A stretch of DNA of 64,000 nt from Acetoanaerobium sticklandii (GCF_000196455.1 NC_014614.1:1410001-1474000), one strand, 5' to 3'; positions 7,969 to 17,212 are shown, counted from the first letter of the stretch. A program made the numbers and translations. The notes: generated by a model from the sequence alone, not told the origin.

Positions 7969-9066
7969 TTATTTGAAAAAAATATCTAAATTCATCTCTT
8001 TTTTATTTTTATTATTTGTAGCATCCTCAATAATATTTTCATCTTGAATTTGATTTTTGTGATTAAAAATAGTGGTCTTATTTGATTTAGTATCAATTTT
8101 TAAGTTTGAATGAGATAAATCATATGTCTCTATTTCTAAACTTGTAGCTTTATTGTCTTGTTTCTTCATCAGCTCTATTTCTTCTTTTAGTCTATTATTT
8201 ATATTTTTTATAGCAGAATCATTAAAATCTATTGAGCAGTAAAATGCATAATTTTTATCATCTAATCTTGCTGCAACGCTAGAAATGCTCATTCCTTTAT
8301 ATGTTTCAAATTTGCTTATTTCTTCCTGCCTATAGTTTTTAGACAGCGATAGAGCTGTTAGCCTTGCATTTCCCTCCACTTTCGCATAGCAATCTATTAA
8401 AACTGGCTTATTCCCTTCATTCGTTTCCTCTATTTTGCATGGAAGAAGTATTGCTTTAGATGTCATTATCTCTTCTAGTTCTTTAGCATCTAAAGAACCT
8501 TTTTTATTAGAACTTCTAAGATTAACAAGATCATCTAAAACCTCTGCATGCATCTTATTTACCCTAAACTTTTCTACATTTTCATTGGAAAGAAGGAAAA
8601 AAGGGCCAATTTTATCTTGGATAGCTGCAAGCTCTGCAAAAGCTTCTAAAGAATTATTCTTTAGTCTTATGTTTTCAAAAGATGATGGGAGAATTGCTGA
8701 AACAGAAATGTGCTTATCTGTAAAAACAGACTGCATCATATTAGCTATTCCTGCCACAGAGCCTCCACCAGTTCCACCACCTAGAGAGCTCATAATATGG
8801 ATGTACTTCATAGAAGTGTATTTTTGATTTATTAAATCTATAATCTGCTTTGCTACAGATTTTACTAGCTGTTTAGATAAAGTCCTGTTCTTTGCCGTTC
8901 CGTCCCCATTTTTGATATGAAACTTAAATTCTTTTTCTATGTCAAGAGAATCTAAATCATCTGTCGATGAGTTTATTGCTATTACATTAAATCCTCTTTT
9001 ATATAGCTCTTCTGCCATATTCCCACCTGCTTGACCAAGTCCAAGTACTAACATTTCATTCTTCAT
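7969..9066 (-). CDS. tubZ: TubZ-like tubulin/FtsZ-family partition GTPase
   Basis: This 365-residue protein belongs to the tubulin/FtsZ superfamily. It has an N-terminal nucleotide-binding start (LVLGLGQAGGNMAEELYKRG, residues ~7-26), an early T2-type acidic loop, and the tubulin signature SSLGGGTGGGSVAG (~95-108). The C-terminus is a long charged tail ending KKEMNLDIFFK, typical of TubZ tails that bind TubR. It lacks the cell-division context and the C-terminal peptide of chromosomal FtsZ. TubZ polymers move plasmid or prophage DNA (type III partition) as in Bacillus plasmids and Clostridium phage c-st. The upstream gene is a small winged-helix-like protein 15 bases away, followed by AT-rich repeats, which gives a tubZ-tubR-tubC layout. 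Located on what looks like a chromosome, it suggests an integrated plasmid or phage-plasmid. Confidence 0.8.
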   Translation of the reverse strand: MKNEMLVLGLGQAGGNMAEELYKRGFNVIAINSSTDDLDSLDIEKEFKFHIKNGDGTAKNRTLSKQLVKSVAKQIIDLINQKYTSMKYIHIMSSLGGGTGGGSVAGIANMMQSVFTDKHISVSAILPSSFENIRLKNNSLEAFAELAAIQDKIGPFFLLSNENVEKFRVNKMHAEVLDDLVNLRSSNKKGSLDAKELEEIMTSKAILLPCKIEETNEGNKPVLIDCYAKVEGNARLTALSLSKNYRQEEISKFETYKGMSISSVAARLDDKNYAFYCSIDFNDSAIKNINNRLKEEIELMKKQDNKATSLEIETYDLSHSNLKIDTKSNKTTIFNHKNQIQDENIIEDATNNKNKKEMNLDIFFK

Positions 9067-9081
9067 AAAAACTTCCTCCTT

Positions 9082-9378
9082 TTATTTGTTGTATTTTTCA
9101 TTAACTTTAACCAAAAACTCTTCATGATTTTCTAAATCCAGGTAGTAAGTCTTAGCATTTCCCCTTGCTAATAGCCCTTTTTTTACAATCTCTAAACTTT
9201 CAAATATCTTTATATATTTTTTTAGAAATTGAGAACTAGCTTTAATATCTTTTTCATTCATCTTTTCCTGAATTTCTTTTACAGCAACTGAGTCTAAAAA
9301 ACTAGTAGCTCCAAGCTCTTTAAGGCTAGTTAGTATTTCTAAATGCTCTTTTCTTAAATCAAACTTCATTTTTATCAC
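9082..9378 (-). CDS. TubR-like small DNA-binding protein
   Basis: This 98-residue basic protein is helical, with a final beta-hairpin-like stretch (KKGLLARGNAKTYYLDLE) that fits a winged helix-turn-helix. It lies 15 bases upstream of tubZ on the same strand, with a repeat array directly upstream. Size, fold impression and position match TubR, the adaptor that binds the tubC centromere and the TubZ tail. TubR proteins diverge strongly in sequence, so the assignment rests mainly on context. Confidence 0.6.
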   Translation of the reverse strand: MIKMKFDLRKEHLEILTSLKELGATSFLDSVAVKEIQEKMNEKDIKASSQFLKKYIKIFESLEIVKKGLLARGNAKTYYLDLENHEEFLVKVNEKYNK

Positions 9379-9437
9379 TCCTTCTAAATTTTAAGGGATT
9401 TATTTATACAACAAGCATATACCTATGCTCTATTTTG

Positions 9438-9531
9438 GATTGATACATATCATATATATGTTATATATATGATTGATATATGCTTGCTGTATGATTAATA
9501 AATGATTAATATTTGATATATTTCCTATATG
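9438..9531. repeat. Iteron-like AT-rich repeats, candidate tubC centromere
   Basis: GATTRATA occurs four times in direct orientation (9438, 9471, 9493, 9504), followed by a related TTTGATATA. An inverted pair AGCATAT / ATATGCT (about 9414 and 9478) brackets an alternating AT stretch. The array lies directly upstream of the TubR-like gene, where centromeres of type III partition systems are found. Confidence 0.5.
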
Positions 9532-9873
9532 TTAGTCTTCATCCTCTTCTTCCATATCATCTAGTTCCTCGCTCATTTCTTTTAGTTTTTTAAATCTTCT
9601 GCTTTCTAGCAGGTATACATTTCCACTTTCAAGAATTTCTTCTAAAGCTTCTCTATCGCTTACAACATAAGCTGTGGTGGTTTCTCCTTGCCAATCTGTT
9701 CCATCTATTATCACAAATCTTCCATCTCTAAGTTTTGTGATTCCTTTGTGTCTTCCAGCTCCTCCATTGCACATATTTCTTCCATCCCAAAAATCTAGAT
9801 TGTTATTATATTCTACTCTCGCTATAATACTTCTCTCATATTCTTCTCTTTCATAAACATTTACTTTGCTCAT
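9532..9873 (-). CDS. Acidic-tailed hypothetical protein upstream of the partition genes
   Basis: This 113-residue protein has a globular N-terminal part (MCNGGAGRHKGITKLRDGRF and VIIDGTDWQGE) and a strongly acidic C-terminus (SEELDDMEEEDED). An AGGAGG-type ribosome site precedes the ATG at 9871-9873. It lies on the same strand as tubR/tubZ but is separated from them by the repeat array, and it has its own repeat-rich upstream region. No family was recognised. It probably belongs to the same mobile or partition module. Confidence 0.6.
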   Translation of the reverse strand: MSKVNVYEREEYERSIIARVEYNNNLDFWDGRNMCNGGAGRHKGITKLRDGRFVIIDGTDWQGETTTAYVVSDREALEEILESGNVYLLESRRFKKLKEMSEELDDMEEEDED

Positions 9874-10236
9874 TTTAAGTCCTCCTTAAAAAATTTTCAA
9901 TTTTATGTGTTAGCAATACCTAGCTTCTACCCTCCTGTCTATGATGTATTTATGTAGCAACAATGATATTTCAATGATTTATCTAAGATAATTGAATGAC
10001 TTATCCAAGATATTTAGCTGCTACATACATTACACGCATAAAAATTGATTTTTAGAAAAAAATATGTTATTTTTAAAGTTTATGAATTAATTTATGGATA
10101 AGTGAAAATAGTTATATTCTATCTGATGAAATTTTTAATTATTGTTATGAATTGAAAAACTCCACCATTAGGGCTAATTTTCACTAGCATTAATGGTGGA
10201 GTGATAAATTTTATATCAAGACTATTTTTAAAATAT
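9874..10236. repeat. Upstream region with paired repeats
   Basis: TTATCTAAGATA (9979-9990) and TTATCCAAGATA (10001-10012) form a direct repeat with a 22-base period. They are enclosed by the inverted pair ATGTAGCA (9952-9959) / TGCTACAT (10019-10026). This looks like an operator or a second centromere-like element for the 9532-9873 gene. The rest of the stretch is AT-rich and carries the hsdR terminator. Confidence 0.45.
10160..10201 (-). terminator. Terminator of the type I restriction operon
   Basis: CTCCACCATTA (10160-10170) and TAATGGTGGAG (10191-10201) form an 11-bp stem, with inner GCTA/TAGC pairing. TTTTTC follows on the minus strand, 36 bases after the hsdR stop. Confidence 0.85.
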
Positions 10237-13200
10237 TTATTGATTTCTTAATTCTCTATATGTTTCTTTAGCTATTTCATTCATTATAGCTGTGTAGAAT
10301 GACTTGTCTTCAAAAAGCTTTTTAAAAGCACCCATTTGCTCTTCATAGCACTCCTGAGCAACATCAGCAAAAACTTTTGGGAAAATACTTTCTGAAAAGA
10401 CTTCCATATTATTCTTTTTAGCATACTTTTTAAGTTTTTTATCCTCTAATTTTACTTTATTGAACATTGTTTCAACTATTACCCGATCTCCTTCAGAAAA
10501 AATCCCCATATATCTTTGATTTATGTGATTAATTATATTCTCCAAAAGTTCATCTTTTTTATCTTTACCCTTGCTAACATCTACTGTTTCTACATTTGTT
10601 AAAACGCCTTTGTTTTCATCATTTCCAAGAATAACTTCTCCTTCGAAAGACTTTTCCAATTTATAAAACTCTAGTTTTATTTTGTCTTCCAAGTCTACCT
10701 GTTCTTGAGAATTTTTTGGTAGCACTTTATCCATATATTTCAAGAAGTTATATTCCTTTTGAAGATCTTTATCAAACATTCTTGTAATTTGGACAATGTA
10801 TGCATACCACTTAACATAATTTCTAACCGATTTTTTAAACATGAACCTCTCTTCTAAAGACAAATTATTATATTGCTTTAATATAGGAGTATATAGAGAT
10901 GTTATTTTTCCTAAATCAGTGCTAGATTGCTTTTCTTTGTAATAAATATTATTAAATTTTTCTACATCTGAATCATTATAAAGTAGGAACTGCCTAATAG
11001 AAATCTTAGTATCGTAAATAAGGTTTACATTTATCTCTTTATCTAGAACAGTTTCTTTGTAAAAAGGTTCGAATGCTTCTTTTATATCTTCAGCTTCATT
11101 TACAAAATCCATTACAAAAGTGTCTGTTTTTCCAAGCATTGTTCTATTTAATCTAGATAGAGTTTGTACAGCTTTTACTCCAGAGAGTTTTTTATCTACA
11201 AACATAGTGTGTAGCAAAGGTTCATCAAACCCAGTTTGATACTTTTCCGCCACAACTAATATATTAAATTCATCTGTACTAAATAATTCTGGAAGTTGTT
11301 TTTCGCTGATTCTAGAACCTTCCTTTGTTATATTTAATCCAGTTTCTGTATATTCTTCGTCTTTGTCTTTTACGCTTCCTGAAAAGGCAACAAGAACATC
11401 CAGATCTTTGTACCCTTTTTTATCTATATACCTCTTAAATTCAAGAAAATATCTCACTGCATGAAGTCTAGATGCCGTAACAACCATAGCTTTTGCTCTT
11501 CCACCTATTTTATGCATAGTTACATCTCTGAAATATTCAATCATAACCGCAGTTTTTTGCTGCAAGTTGTATGGATGTAATGACTCATATCGCTTGATAG
11601 CTTTTTTTGCTTCTGACTCTGGAAGCTCGGGATTATCTGGAGTACTTTTAGCTATTTTAAAACAAGTCTTGTAAGTCATGTAATTCGCTAAAACATCGTG
11701 AATAAATTCTTCTTCTATTGCTTGTTTCATCGAGTAGATGTGAAATGGATGAAATGTTCCGTCTGTATGCTGAGTTCCAAACATTTCCAATGTTTTTTGT
11801 TTTGGAGTAGCCGTAAATGCTAAAAATGATAAATTTTTGTGTTTTCCATGAGTAAGCAATTCTTTTATTAATTTGTCTTCAAAATCCTCTATATTTGCTT
11901 CTTCTTCCCCTTCTATCCTAGCAAATTCTCTTAATGCCTCTTCATTGTCGGCTAGGGCTGTTTTTAGCTTCTGGGCACTACTACCAGTTTGGGAAGAATG
12001 AGCTTCATCTACAATTATAGCAAATCTTTTGCCTTTATTATTTTCAACTTCTTCATAAATAACTGGAAATTTTTGAAGTGTTGTGACTATTATTTTCTTA
12101 CCATCATTTATAGCATCCTTAAGATCTTTTGATGACTTCCCATCCCCTATTGTTTCAACAAGACCATATGCGTGATCAAAACTACTTATAGTGTCTTGAA
12201 GCTGATTATCTAAAACTTTTCTATCTGTTACAACAATTACAGAAGTAAATATGGAATTATTGTGTTCATCATGGAGGCTAGCTAGTCTATAACAGCTCCA
12301 GGCAATTGAATTTGATTTACCCGATCCTGCACTATGCTGAATTAAATAATTCTTTCCAGAGCCATTTATTTTTACATCATCAATAAGTTTTGTTACAACA
12401 TCAAGTTGATGAAATCTTGGAAATATTAATTTCTTACTTAATTTCATAATTTCCTTATCGTCTTTTAGAACCTTTTTTCGTTCTACGCTTACATGAAGAA
12501 ATCTTTGAATTATATTAAGAAAAGAGTCTTTTGATAGAACATTTTCCCACAAATACGATGTGTTATAACCATTTGGATTTTCAGGATTCCCAGAACCTCC
12601 AACTTTCCCAGCTCCTCCAGATCCTTGATTAAAAGGTAGAAAAAATGTATCTTTACCCTTTAATTCAGTAGCCATAAAAACTTCAAATAAATCAACAGCA
12701 AAGTAAACTAAGAATCTTTTATTGAAGTGAAAGCAATATTCTTTTGGATTTCTATCATACATAAATTGTTTTTTAGCATTTTCTACTGATTGTCCTGTAA
12801 TTTGATTTTTTAATTCAAGTGCTACCAAAGGAATTCCATTTAATGTGAGAACCATATCTATAGTATTATTATTTTCAACTGAATATGCAAACTGCCTAAC
12901 TACTGATAAAATATTAGAATTATAGTTTTTTACAAGTTTTTGATTAAGAGTTGATTCAGGCTTAAAGTAACAGACTTTAAGCTTTACTCCCCTGTCGTTT
13001 ATACCATTTCTTAGTACATGAAGTATTCCGTGTGTGTTTACCTCTTCATTGAATCTTTTCAAAAATTTCTTTTCTGACTCTACTCCATATATTTTTTCAT
13101 ATCTTTCCCATTCATTTTCTTGGGTGCTTCTTATGAAGTATATTAGTTCACTTAAATATATGCAGTTGGCTTTATCAAACCCCACCATATTTTTTTGAAT

Positions 13201-13344
13201 ATATCCCCCATGATTCAAAAGATAAGTTTCTATATCTTCCTCAAATCGTTTTTCTTTGTAATCCAAGCCAGCTCCCTCCCCTACATTTTGTATAGTTTTA
13301 GAGTATTTAAAGTCCAAGATCTGATTTACATAACGATCTATCAC
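10237..13344 (-). CDS. hsdR: Type I restriction endonuclease R subunit
   Basis: This 1035-residue protein is the DNA-translocating, cleaving subunit of a type I restriction complex. In order it shows a PD-(D/E)xK nuclease core (DMVLTLNGIPLVALELKN, ~160-178), Walker A QHSAGSGKSNS (~338), the DEAH box IIVDEAHSSQTG (~446), motif III FLAFTATP (~511), and helicase C motifs (VVAEKYQTGFDEPLLHTMFV, TLSRLNRT). Length and order are normal for HsdR. The GTG start is forced, since TAA lies directly before it in frame, and it lacks a clear ribosome site. Its first 38 bases overlap the preceding small gene, so translation is probably coupled. Confidence 0.95.
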   Translation of the reverse strand: MIDRYVNQILDFKYSKTIQNVGEGAGLDYKEKRFEEDIETYLLNHGGYIQKNMVGFDKANCIYLSELIYFIRSTQENEWERYEKIYGVESEKKFLKRFNEEVNTHGILHVLRNGINDRGVKLKVCYFKPESTLNQKLVKNYNSNILSVVRQFAYSVENNNTIDMVLTLNGIPLVALELKNQITGQSVENAKKQFMYDRNPKEYCFHFNKRFLVYFAVDLFEVFMATELKGKDTFFLPFNQGSGGAGKVGGSGNPENPNGYNTSYLWENVLSKDSFLNIIQRFLHVSVERKKVLKDDKEIMKLSKKLIFPRFHQLDVVTKLIDDVKINGSGKNYLIQHSAGSGKSNSIAWSCYRLASLHDEHNNSIFTSVIVVTDRKVLDNQLQDTISSFDHAYGLVETIGDGKSSKDLKDAINDGKKIIVTTLQKFPVIYEEVENNKGKRFAIIVDEAHSSQTGSSAQKLKTALADNEEALREFARIEGEEEANIEDFEDKLIKELLTHGKHKNLSFLAFTATPKQKTLEMFGTQHTDGTFHPFHIYSMKQAIEEEFIHDVLANYMTYKTCFKIAKSTPDNPELPESEAKKAIKRYESLHPYNLQQKTAVMIEYFRDVTMHKIGGRAKAMVVTASRLHAVRYFLEFKRYIDKKGYKDLDVLVAFSGSVKDKDEEYTETGLNITKEGSRISEKQLPELFSTDEFNILVVAEKYQTGFDEPLLHTMFVDKKLSGVKAVQTLSRLNRTMLGKTDTFVMDFVNEAEDIKEAFEPFYKETVLDKEINVNLIYDTKISIRQFLLYNDSDVEKFNNIYYKEKQSSTDLGKITSLYTPILKQYNNLSLEERFMFKKSVRNYVKWYAYIVQITRMFDKDLQKEYNFLKYMDKVLPKNSQEQVDLEDKIKLEFYKLEKSFEGEVILGNDENKGVLTNVETVDVSKGKDKKDELLENIINHINQRYMGIFSEGDRVIVETMFNKVKLEDKKLKKYAKKNNMEVFSESIFPKVFADVAQECYEEQMGAFKKLFEDKSFYTAIMNEIAKETYRELRNQ

Positions 13345-13744
13345 TTAATTTGTTTAAATCCATATATATTTTTTTCATTTTATATAGTTTCCCTTGATGG
13401 TCCTTGACATATGGTATAACAAATATATTAGAAGTATTTTCACTACTTAATAAAGCGTTTTTAATAAGATAGCTATTAACACCAATTGATGCAAAATCAT
13501 TACTAGCTACTTTTTTTCTGACTTTTATACTATAAAGACATTTTGCTTTTAAATTGAACATCCTTTTATCCTCTAAAAAGCCAATTTCACTTATAATAAT
13601 TGGAGACATACTGGTATTTTTTATTATAAAATATGTCCTAAAATATTCAATATTTAGACTTAAGTAAATGCTTTTTTTAAGCAATTTTAATATTTGGCCT
13701 AATATTACATCAAATATTTTTCCCAAAATAGTTTCTTTTATCAT
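13307..13744 (-). CDS. Hypothetical protein inserted in the type I RM operon
   Basis: This 145-residue basic protein has a hydrophobic N-terminal helix (IFDVILGQILKLLKKSIYL) followed by a beta-rich part (YFIIKNTSMSPIIISEIGFL) and a short charged tail. It lies between hsdS and hsdR, 22 bases after hsdS, and overlaps the start of hsdR. Extra genes at this position of type I operons are often accessory (for example anti-restriction or toxin-like), but I recognise no family and assign no function. Confidence 0.6.
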   Translation of the reverse strand: MIKETILGKIFDVILGQILKLLKKSIYLSLNIEYFRTYFIIKNTSMSPIIISEIGFLEDKRMFNLKAKCLYSIKVRKKVASNDFASIGVNSYLIKNALLSSENTSNIFVIPYVKDHQGKLYKMKKIYMDLNKLSDRSLCKSDLGL

Positions 13745-13766
13745 TATTTATCACCAAATTCTTCAA

Positions 13767-15005
13767 TTATATAATTTCTTTTTTCCCCGTTACTACTTCG
13801 TAGATGAGTGATTTTTTGTAGGCTTCTAGTTCTTTAAGCAGGCTTTCTTTTGTCTTTACAAATTTTTCAATTTCACCTAGCTTGTTTTGAAGAAATTTTG
13901 CAATTTTTTTTTGCTCATCTATTGGTGGCACTGGCAATGAAAAATTTATAAACTTATCCGTTTGCAATCTCCATCTACCTAAGTTTGATATCCCTTGACC
14001 AAGTCCATAAAAAATTTGATTCAAGTAACAAACTTGAAAAATGTATAGATAATACTCTTTAGAATATTTCAATCCATCTTTCATTTTGAATACTCTATAA
14101 TCAGGGCTTGTGACACCATCATATGGAGACAAATCAACCCATCCTGTCAATAAATCCATATGATTCATAACAAAGTCAGTTTTATAAACATATTGATATT
14201 TGCTATAATCTGATGATAATTGTCCTTCATTTGAGGTTAAATCCTTTATTTTAAGACCATTCTGTGTTACTGAAAGAACACTATGGCCTAGTTCCCCAGA
14301 AATTCGCTTAGAAATCTCGAAAATGCACTTTAGTTTCAACACTTTCCATTGTTCAGGTATCTCTCCAATCCACTCAATCCCTATATCCTTCATCTTCACA
14401 TCTGGATTTAATCCTTTAGTGACGGTCTCTGTGATTAGCGATTGCTTGTACTTCTTGTACTCTTCAATCGACTGCTTAGTTTTCTCAAGGATATTGTCAA
14501 TGAGAGCTACCTTTTGTTCGAGGTAGGATGAGATTTTTTTTTGATCAGTAATAGAAGGTCGAACGATTCCAAATGATTTTAAATCGCCCAATTTTATAAA
14601 GTCAATTACAGAACCTACTGACTTATCGGTCAAGTACTTAGGTAAAAGTTCTGTAATATAGTGTTTTAAATATAGTGGATGAATTTCTTTGAAGTCTGAT
14701 AAAACATATGTCCTCTGATAAGCTTCAAACTTCCCATTATAGTATTGTGTAAATCCGACCATACCATTCCCTGCAACAAGTAATGCTTCACTGTCAAAAG
14801 AGTAATTACTACTCCGATAAGGTGTCATCGAGCAGGTGAAGAACGGATATTCTCCATCTGGGTGCCCTTGGTTCACATCTTTTTTGCCTGTTGTAATATT
14901 TACTAAGTGCTTTAATGGGACTAAATCCCATGTTTCATTATACTCACCTAACCACAATAGTTCGCTATCTTTCATCTCTCTCATACTACTCACCGCCATT
15001 CTCAA
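13767..15005 (-). CDS. hsdS: Type I restriction-modification specificity subunit S
   Basis: This 412-residue protein determines the recognition sequence of the type I complex. Two target-recognition domains are visible (residues ~25-155 and ~225-370). Each is followed by the conserved helical spacer: ITDQKKISSYLEQKVALID then IEEYKKYKQSLITE, and IDEQKKIAKFLQNKLGEIE then LEAYKKSLIYEVVTGK. The start overlaps the end of hsdM by 20 bases. The two half-subunits should read a bipartite target that cannot be deduced here. Confidence 0.93.
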   Translation of the reverse strand: MRMAVSSMREMKDSELLWLGEYNETWDLVPLKHLVNITTGKKDVNQGHPDGEYPFFTCSMTPYRSSNYSFDSEALLVAGNGMVGFTQYYNGKFEAYQRTYVLSDFKEIHPLYLKHYITELLPKYLTDKSVGSVIDFIKLGDLKSFGIVRPSITDQKKISSYLEQKVALIDNILEKTKQSIEEYKKYKQSLITETVTKGLNPDVKMKDIGIEWIGEIPEQWKVLKLKCIFEISKRISGELGHSVLSVTQNGLKIKDLTSNEGQLSSDYSKYQYVYKTDFVMNHMDLLTGWVDLSPYDGVTSPDYRVFKMKDGLKYSKEYYLYIFQVCYLNQIFYGLGQGISNLGRWRLQTDKFINFSLPVPPIDEQKKIAKFLQNKLGEIEKFVKTKESLLKELEAYKKSLIYEVVTGKKEII

Positions 15006-16779
15006 ACAGTGATTTAAGTGATCCCATCAAATCATTTTCAATAGCACTAATTCTTTCAGCAATCACTTCTGACTTCTCAGGTGCAACATATTTGTAGAAA
15101 TGTCTTGTAAATGGAATCTCATAACCAATTTTGGTCTTGTTTTCATCAACCCAAGCATCTTGATTATAAGGCAAGACTTCTTTCTCAAAGTACTCTTTAA
15201 TAACTTCATCTTGGTCTTTACCTAAAATCATAGGCACATTCTCAGTATCTCTTTTAGAAGGGTCAGCAACAGATTGTTTCTTTTTAAGGATAATCTTTCC
15301 GTATTCATCTACTTGTGGTGACTCAACTACAATCTTGTAGTATCCAAAATCTTCATTATTAAATATTTTGGACTCTACACTCTTTTTATCATATTCATAG
15401 TGTTTATTTTCAAAATCTCCATATGCATTTACAATTGCTTCTCTACAACATTCATCAAGCTCTACCCTTTTATTCCCTAAAGAGGTTCTCCTCTTAATAT
15501 ACATATTCGATGCATCAATCAATTGAACTTTACCCGTACGCCTTGCTGATTTATTTTTAGAAATCAGCCAAATATATGTTGTAATTCCAGTATTGTAAAA
15601 TAGGTCCGTAGGTAGCTGCACAATGGCTTCCAATAAATCATTTTCAATTATATAGCGTCTTATTTCAGAAGGTCCAGAGCCAGCATCTCCTACAAAAAGA
15701 GGTGAGCCATTGTGAATTATTGCCATTTTTCCTGTATCATTTAATTTCTTTATACCATTTAGTGTGAATAGCATTTGGCCATCGGAAATTTTTGGTAGTC
15801 CAGGTGCAAATCTACCATTAGATCCCTTTTTATGCTCTTTTTCAACTGCACTTTTTTGTGCTTTCCAATCTACCCCAAAAGGCGGGTTAGAAATAATATA
15901 GTCAAATTCATAATCTTCAAATCTGTCATTTGATAATGTATCACCAAACCTCATGTTACTTGCATTTCCTCCACGAATTATCATGTCTGCCTTTGCTATT
16001 GCATAAGTTTCAGGGTTTATTTCTTGTCCAAAAACCGTTACCTCTGCATCTGCATCTAATTCTTTTAATCGTTCTTCCATAGAGGTAAGCATTTGAGATG
16101 TACCCATAGCCATATCATATACAGTTTTTACTAAACCATCTTCTTGTAAAACATTTTCTTCTTCAGCAATAAGTAAATCTGTCATGGTATATATAATATC
16201 TCTTGCTGTAAAGTGTGCTCCAGCCTCTTCGTTGTAACTTTCTGAAAATTTCCTTACTAATTCTTCAAAAATATAACCCATATCTGTAGTTGTTATAATA
16301 TCTGCACCCATATACGCATTCGGTTTATTAAATTCTTGTATAACATAAAATAGTTTACTTTCTTCTTTAGTTGACCCAACTAAATCATTAAGGGTATTTT
16401 CAAATTTAAAATTTTTAATTATATCATGGATGTTTTCTGAAAATCCAGCAATAAATGTCTTGAAGTTTTCTTCTATATGTTCAGGTTCATTCAGTAAGTT
16501 TTCAAATGTAAATGGACTTATATTATAAAATGAATACCCTGAAGCTTTAGTTAAAAAACCATCTTTAACTTCAAAATTCTTTACTTCTTCGTATTTCTTT
16601 AAAACACCTTCTTTTGTTTCTAGTAAGGTATCATTTAATCTTTTTAGTAGCGTCATTGGAAGTATTACTTTTCCATATTCGTGAGGTTTAAAAGTCCCCC
16701 TTATTATATCTGCAATGCCCCAAATCATATCTGCTTTTTCTTGGACATTAATATTTGTTTGCCTTTGTAAAGCTGTCAT
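14986..16779 (-). CDS. hsdM: Type I restriction-modification DNA methyltransferase subunit M
   Basis: This 597-residue N6-adenine methyltransferase has the N-terminal HsdM helical domain (residues ~10-155) and then the N6 methylase domain. The S-adenosylmethionine loop is degenerate (YDMAMGTSQML, where DPxxGSGxxL is usual). The catalytic motif IV is intact (YIISNPPFGVDW, ~290-301). A long C-terminal region reaches the S subunit. The start follows GGAGGAATAGGG. It is the first gene of the minus-strand operon hsdM-hsdS-unknown-hsdR. Its promoter region carries the 20-bp element at 16835-16854 that recurs at 21405-21457. Confidence 0.95.
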   Translation of the reverse strand: MTALQRQTNINVQEKADMIWGIADIIRGTFKPHEYGKVILPMTLLKRLNDTLLETKEGVLKKYEEVKNFEVKDGFLTKASGYSFYNISPFTFENLLNEPEHIEENFKTFIAGFSENIHDIIKNFKFENTLNDLVGSTKEESKLFYVIQEFNKPNAYMGADIITTTDMGYIFEELVRKFSESYNEEAGAHFTARDIIYTMTDLLIAEEENVLQEDGLVKTVYDMAMGTSQMLTSMEERLKELDADAEVTVFGQEINPETYAIAKADMIIRGGNASNMRFGDTLSNDRFEDYEFDYIISNPPFGVDWKAQKSAVEKEHKKGSNGRFAPGLPKISDGQMLFTLNGIKKLNDTGKMAIIHNGSPLFVGDAGSGPSEIRRYIIENDLLEAIVQLPTDLFYNTGITTYIWLISKNKSARRTGKVQLIDASNMYIKRRTSLGNKRVELDECCREAIVNAYGDFENKHYEYDKKSVESKIFNNEDFGYYKIVVESPQVDEYGKIILKKKQSVADPSKRDTENVPMILGKDQDEVIKEYFEKEVLPYNQDAWVDENKTKIGYEIPFTRHFYKYVAPEKSEVIAERISAIENDLMGSLKSLFENGGE

Positions 16780-16834
16780 CCCTATTCCTCCGATATTATT
16801 TATTTTTCATATAAATTATATCATTTATCAAGCG

Positions 16835-16854
16835 TGCGATATGTAGATATTTTT
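16835..16854 (+). promoter_or_regulatory. Shared 20-bp element (copy 3), between hsdM and a small ORF
   Basis: TGCGATATGTAGATATTTTT matches TGCGACAGCTAGATATTTTT at 21438-21457 in 17 of 20 positions, and similarity continues downstream to the ribosome site. It sits in the divergent region between hsdM (minus) and the small gene at 16918 (plus), so it could be an operator for both. Confidence 0.55.
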
Positions 16855-16917
16855 AAATTTTATATTTATTTTTAAAAAGTGTAATTAGTAATTCGGAAAT
16901 TCAAGGAGGAATTACTA

Positions 16918-17115
16918 ATTAAAAGTTTAAAAGTAGCGGTAAAAATGTATCAAAGCAATTTAATGATGGCTGGAAAAAAAGAAAGCAGAATTTTATCTTA
17001 TATGAAAGATGCGAATACATTTGAAGAATTTCTAGAGAAAAATACGAAAAATAGTAGTTGGGAAATTGATATTAAAAACATTAAGAGAAAAGAAATTGTT
17101 AAATTTAATCAATAA
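16918..17115 (+). CDS. Small protein divergent from hsdM
   Basis: An AAGGAGG ribosome site at about 16903-16909 is followed 8 bases later by an in-frame ATT, and by the first ATG at 16945. The frame runs to TAA at 17113-17115 (65 codons from the ATT, 56 from the ATG). The product is small, basic and hydrophilic (for example MMAGKKESRILSYMKDANTF). The ribosome-site spacing favours the rare ATT start, while ATG 16945 is the conservative choice. Its upstream region is homologous to that of the gene at 21519. No family was recognised. It may be a small regulator of the restriction operon or the remnant of a larger gene. Confidence 0.5.
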   Translation: MKSLKVAVKMYQSNLMMAGKKESRILSYMKDANTFEEFLEKNTKNSSWEIDIKNIKRKEIVKFNQ

Positions 17116-17212
17116 TAAGAACTATTCAGATTCAAGTGGGAAAAGAGTATAAGTATATAAAAAGATTTAGCATAAAACTATATATTCATGTAGGAAAATC
17201 ATGATAACAATA

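Noticed and set aside
7978..7995. AAAATATCTA match to the shared 20-bp element
   Set aside because: It lies within the coding end of tubZ and lacks the TCGCA part. It is chance in AT-rich DNA.
9438..10026. Repeat arrays considered as a CRISPR
   Set aside because: Repeats are 8-12 bases, irregularly spaced and AT-rich, without regular spacers or cas genes. They fit operator or centromere iterons.
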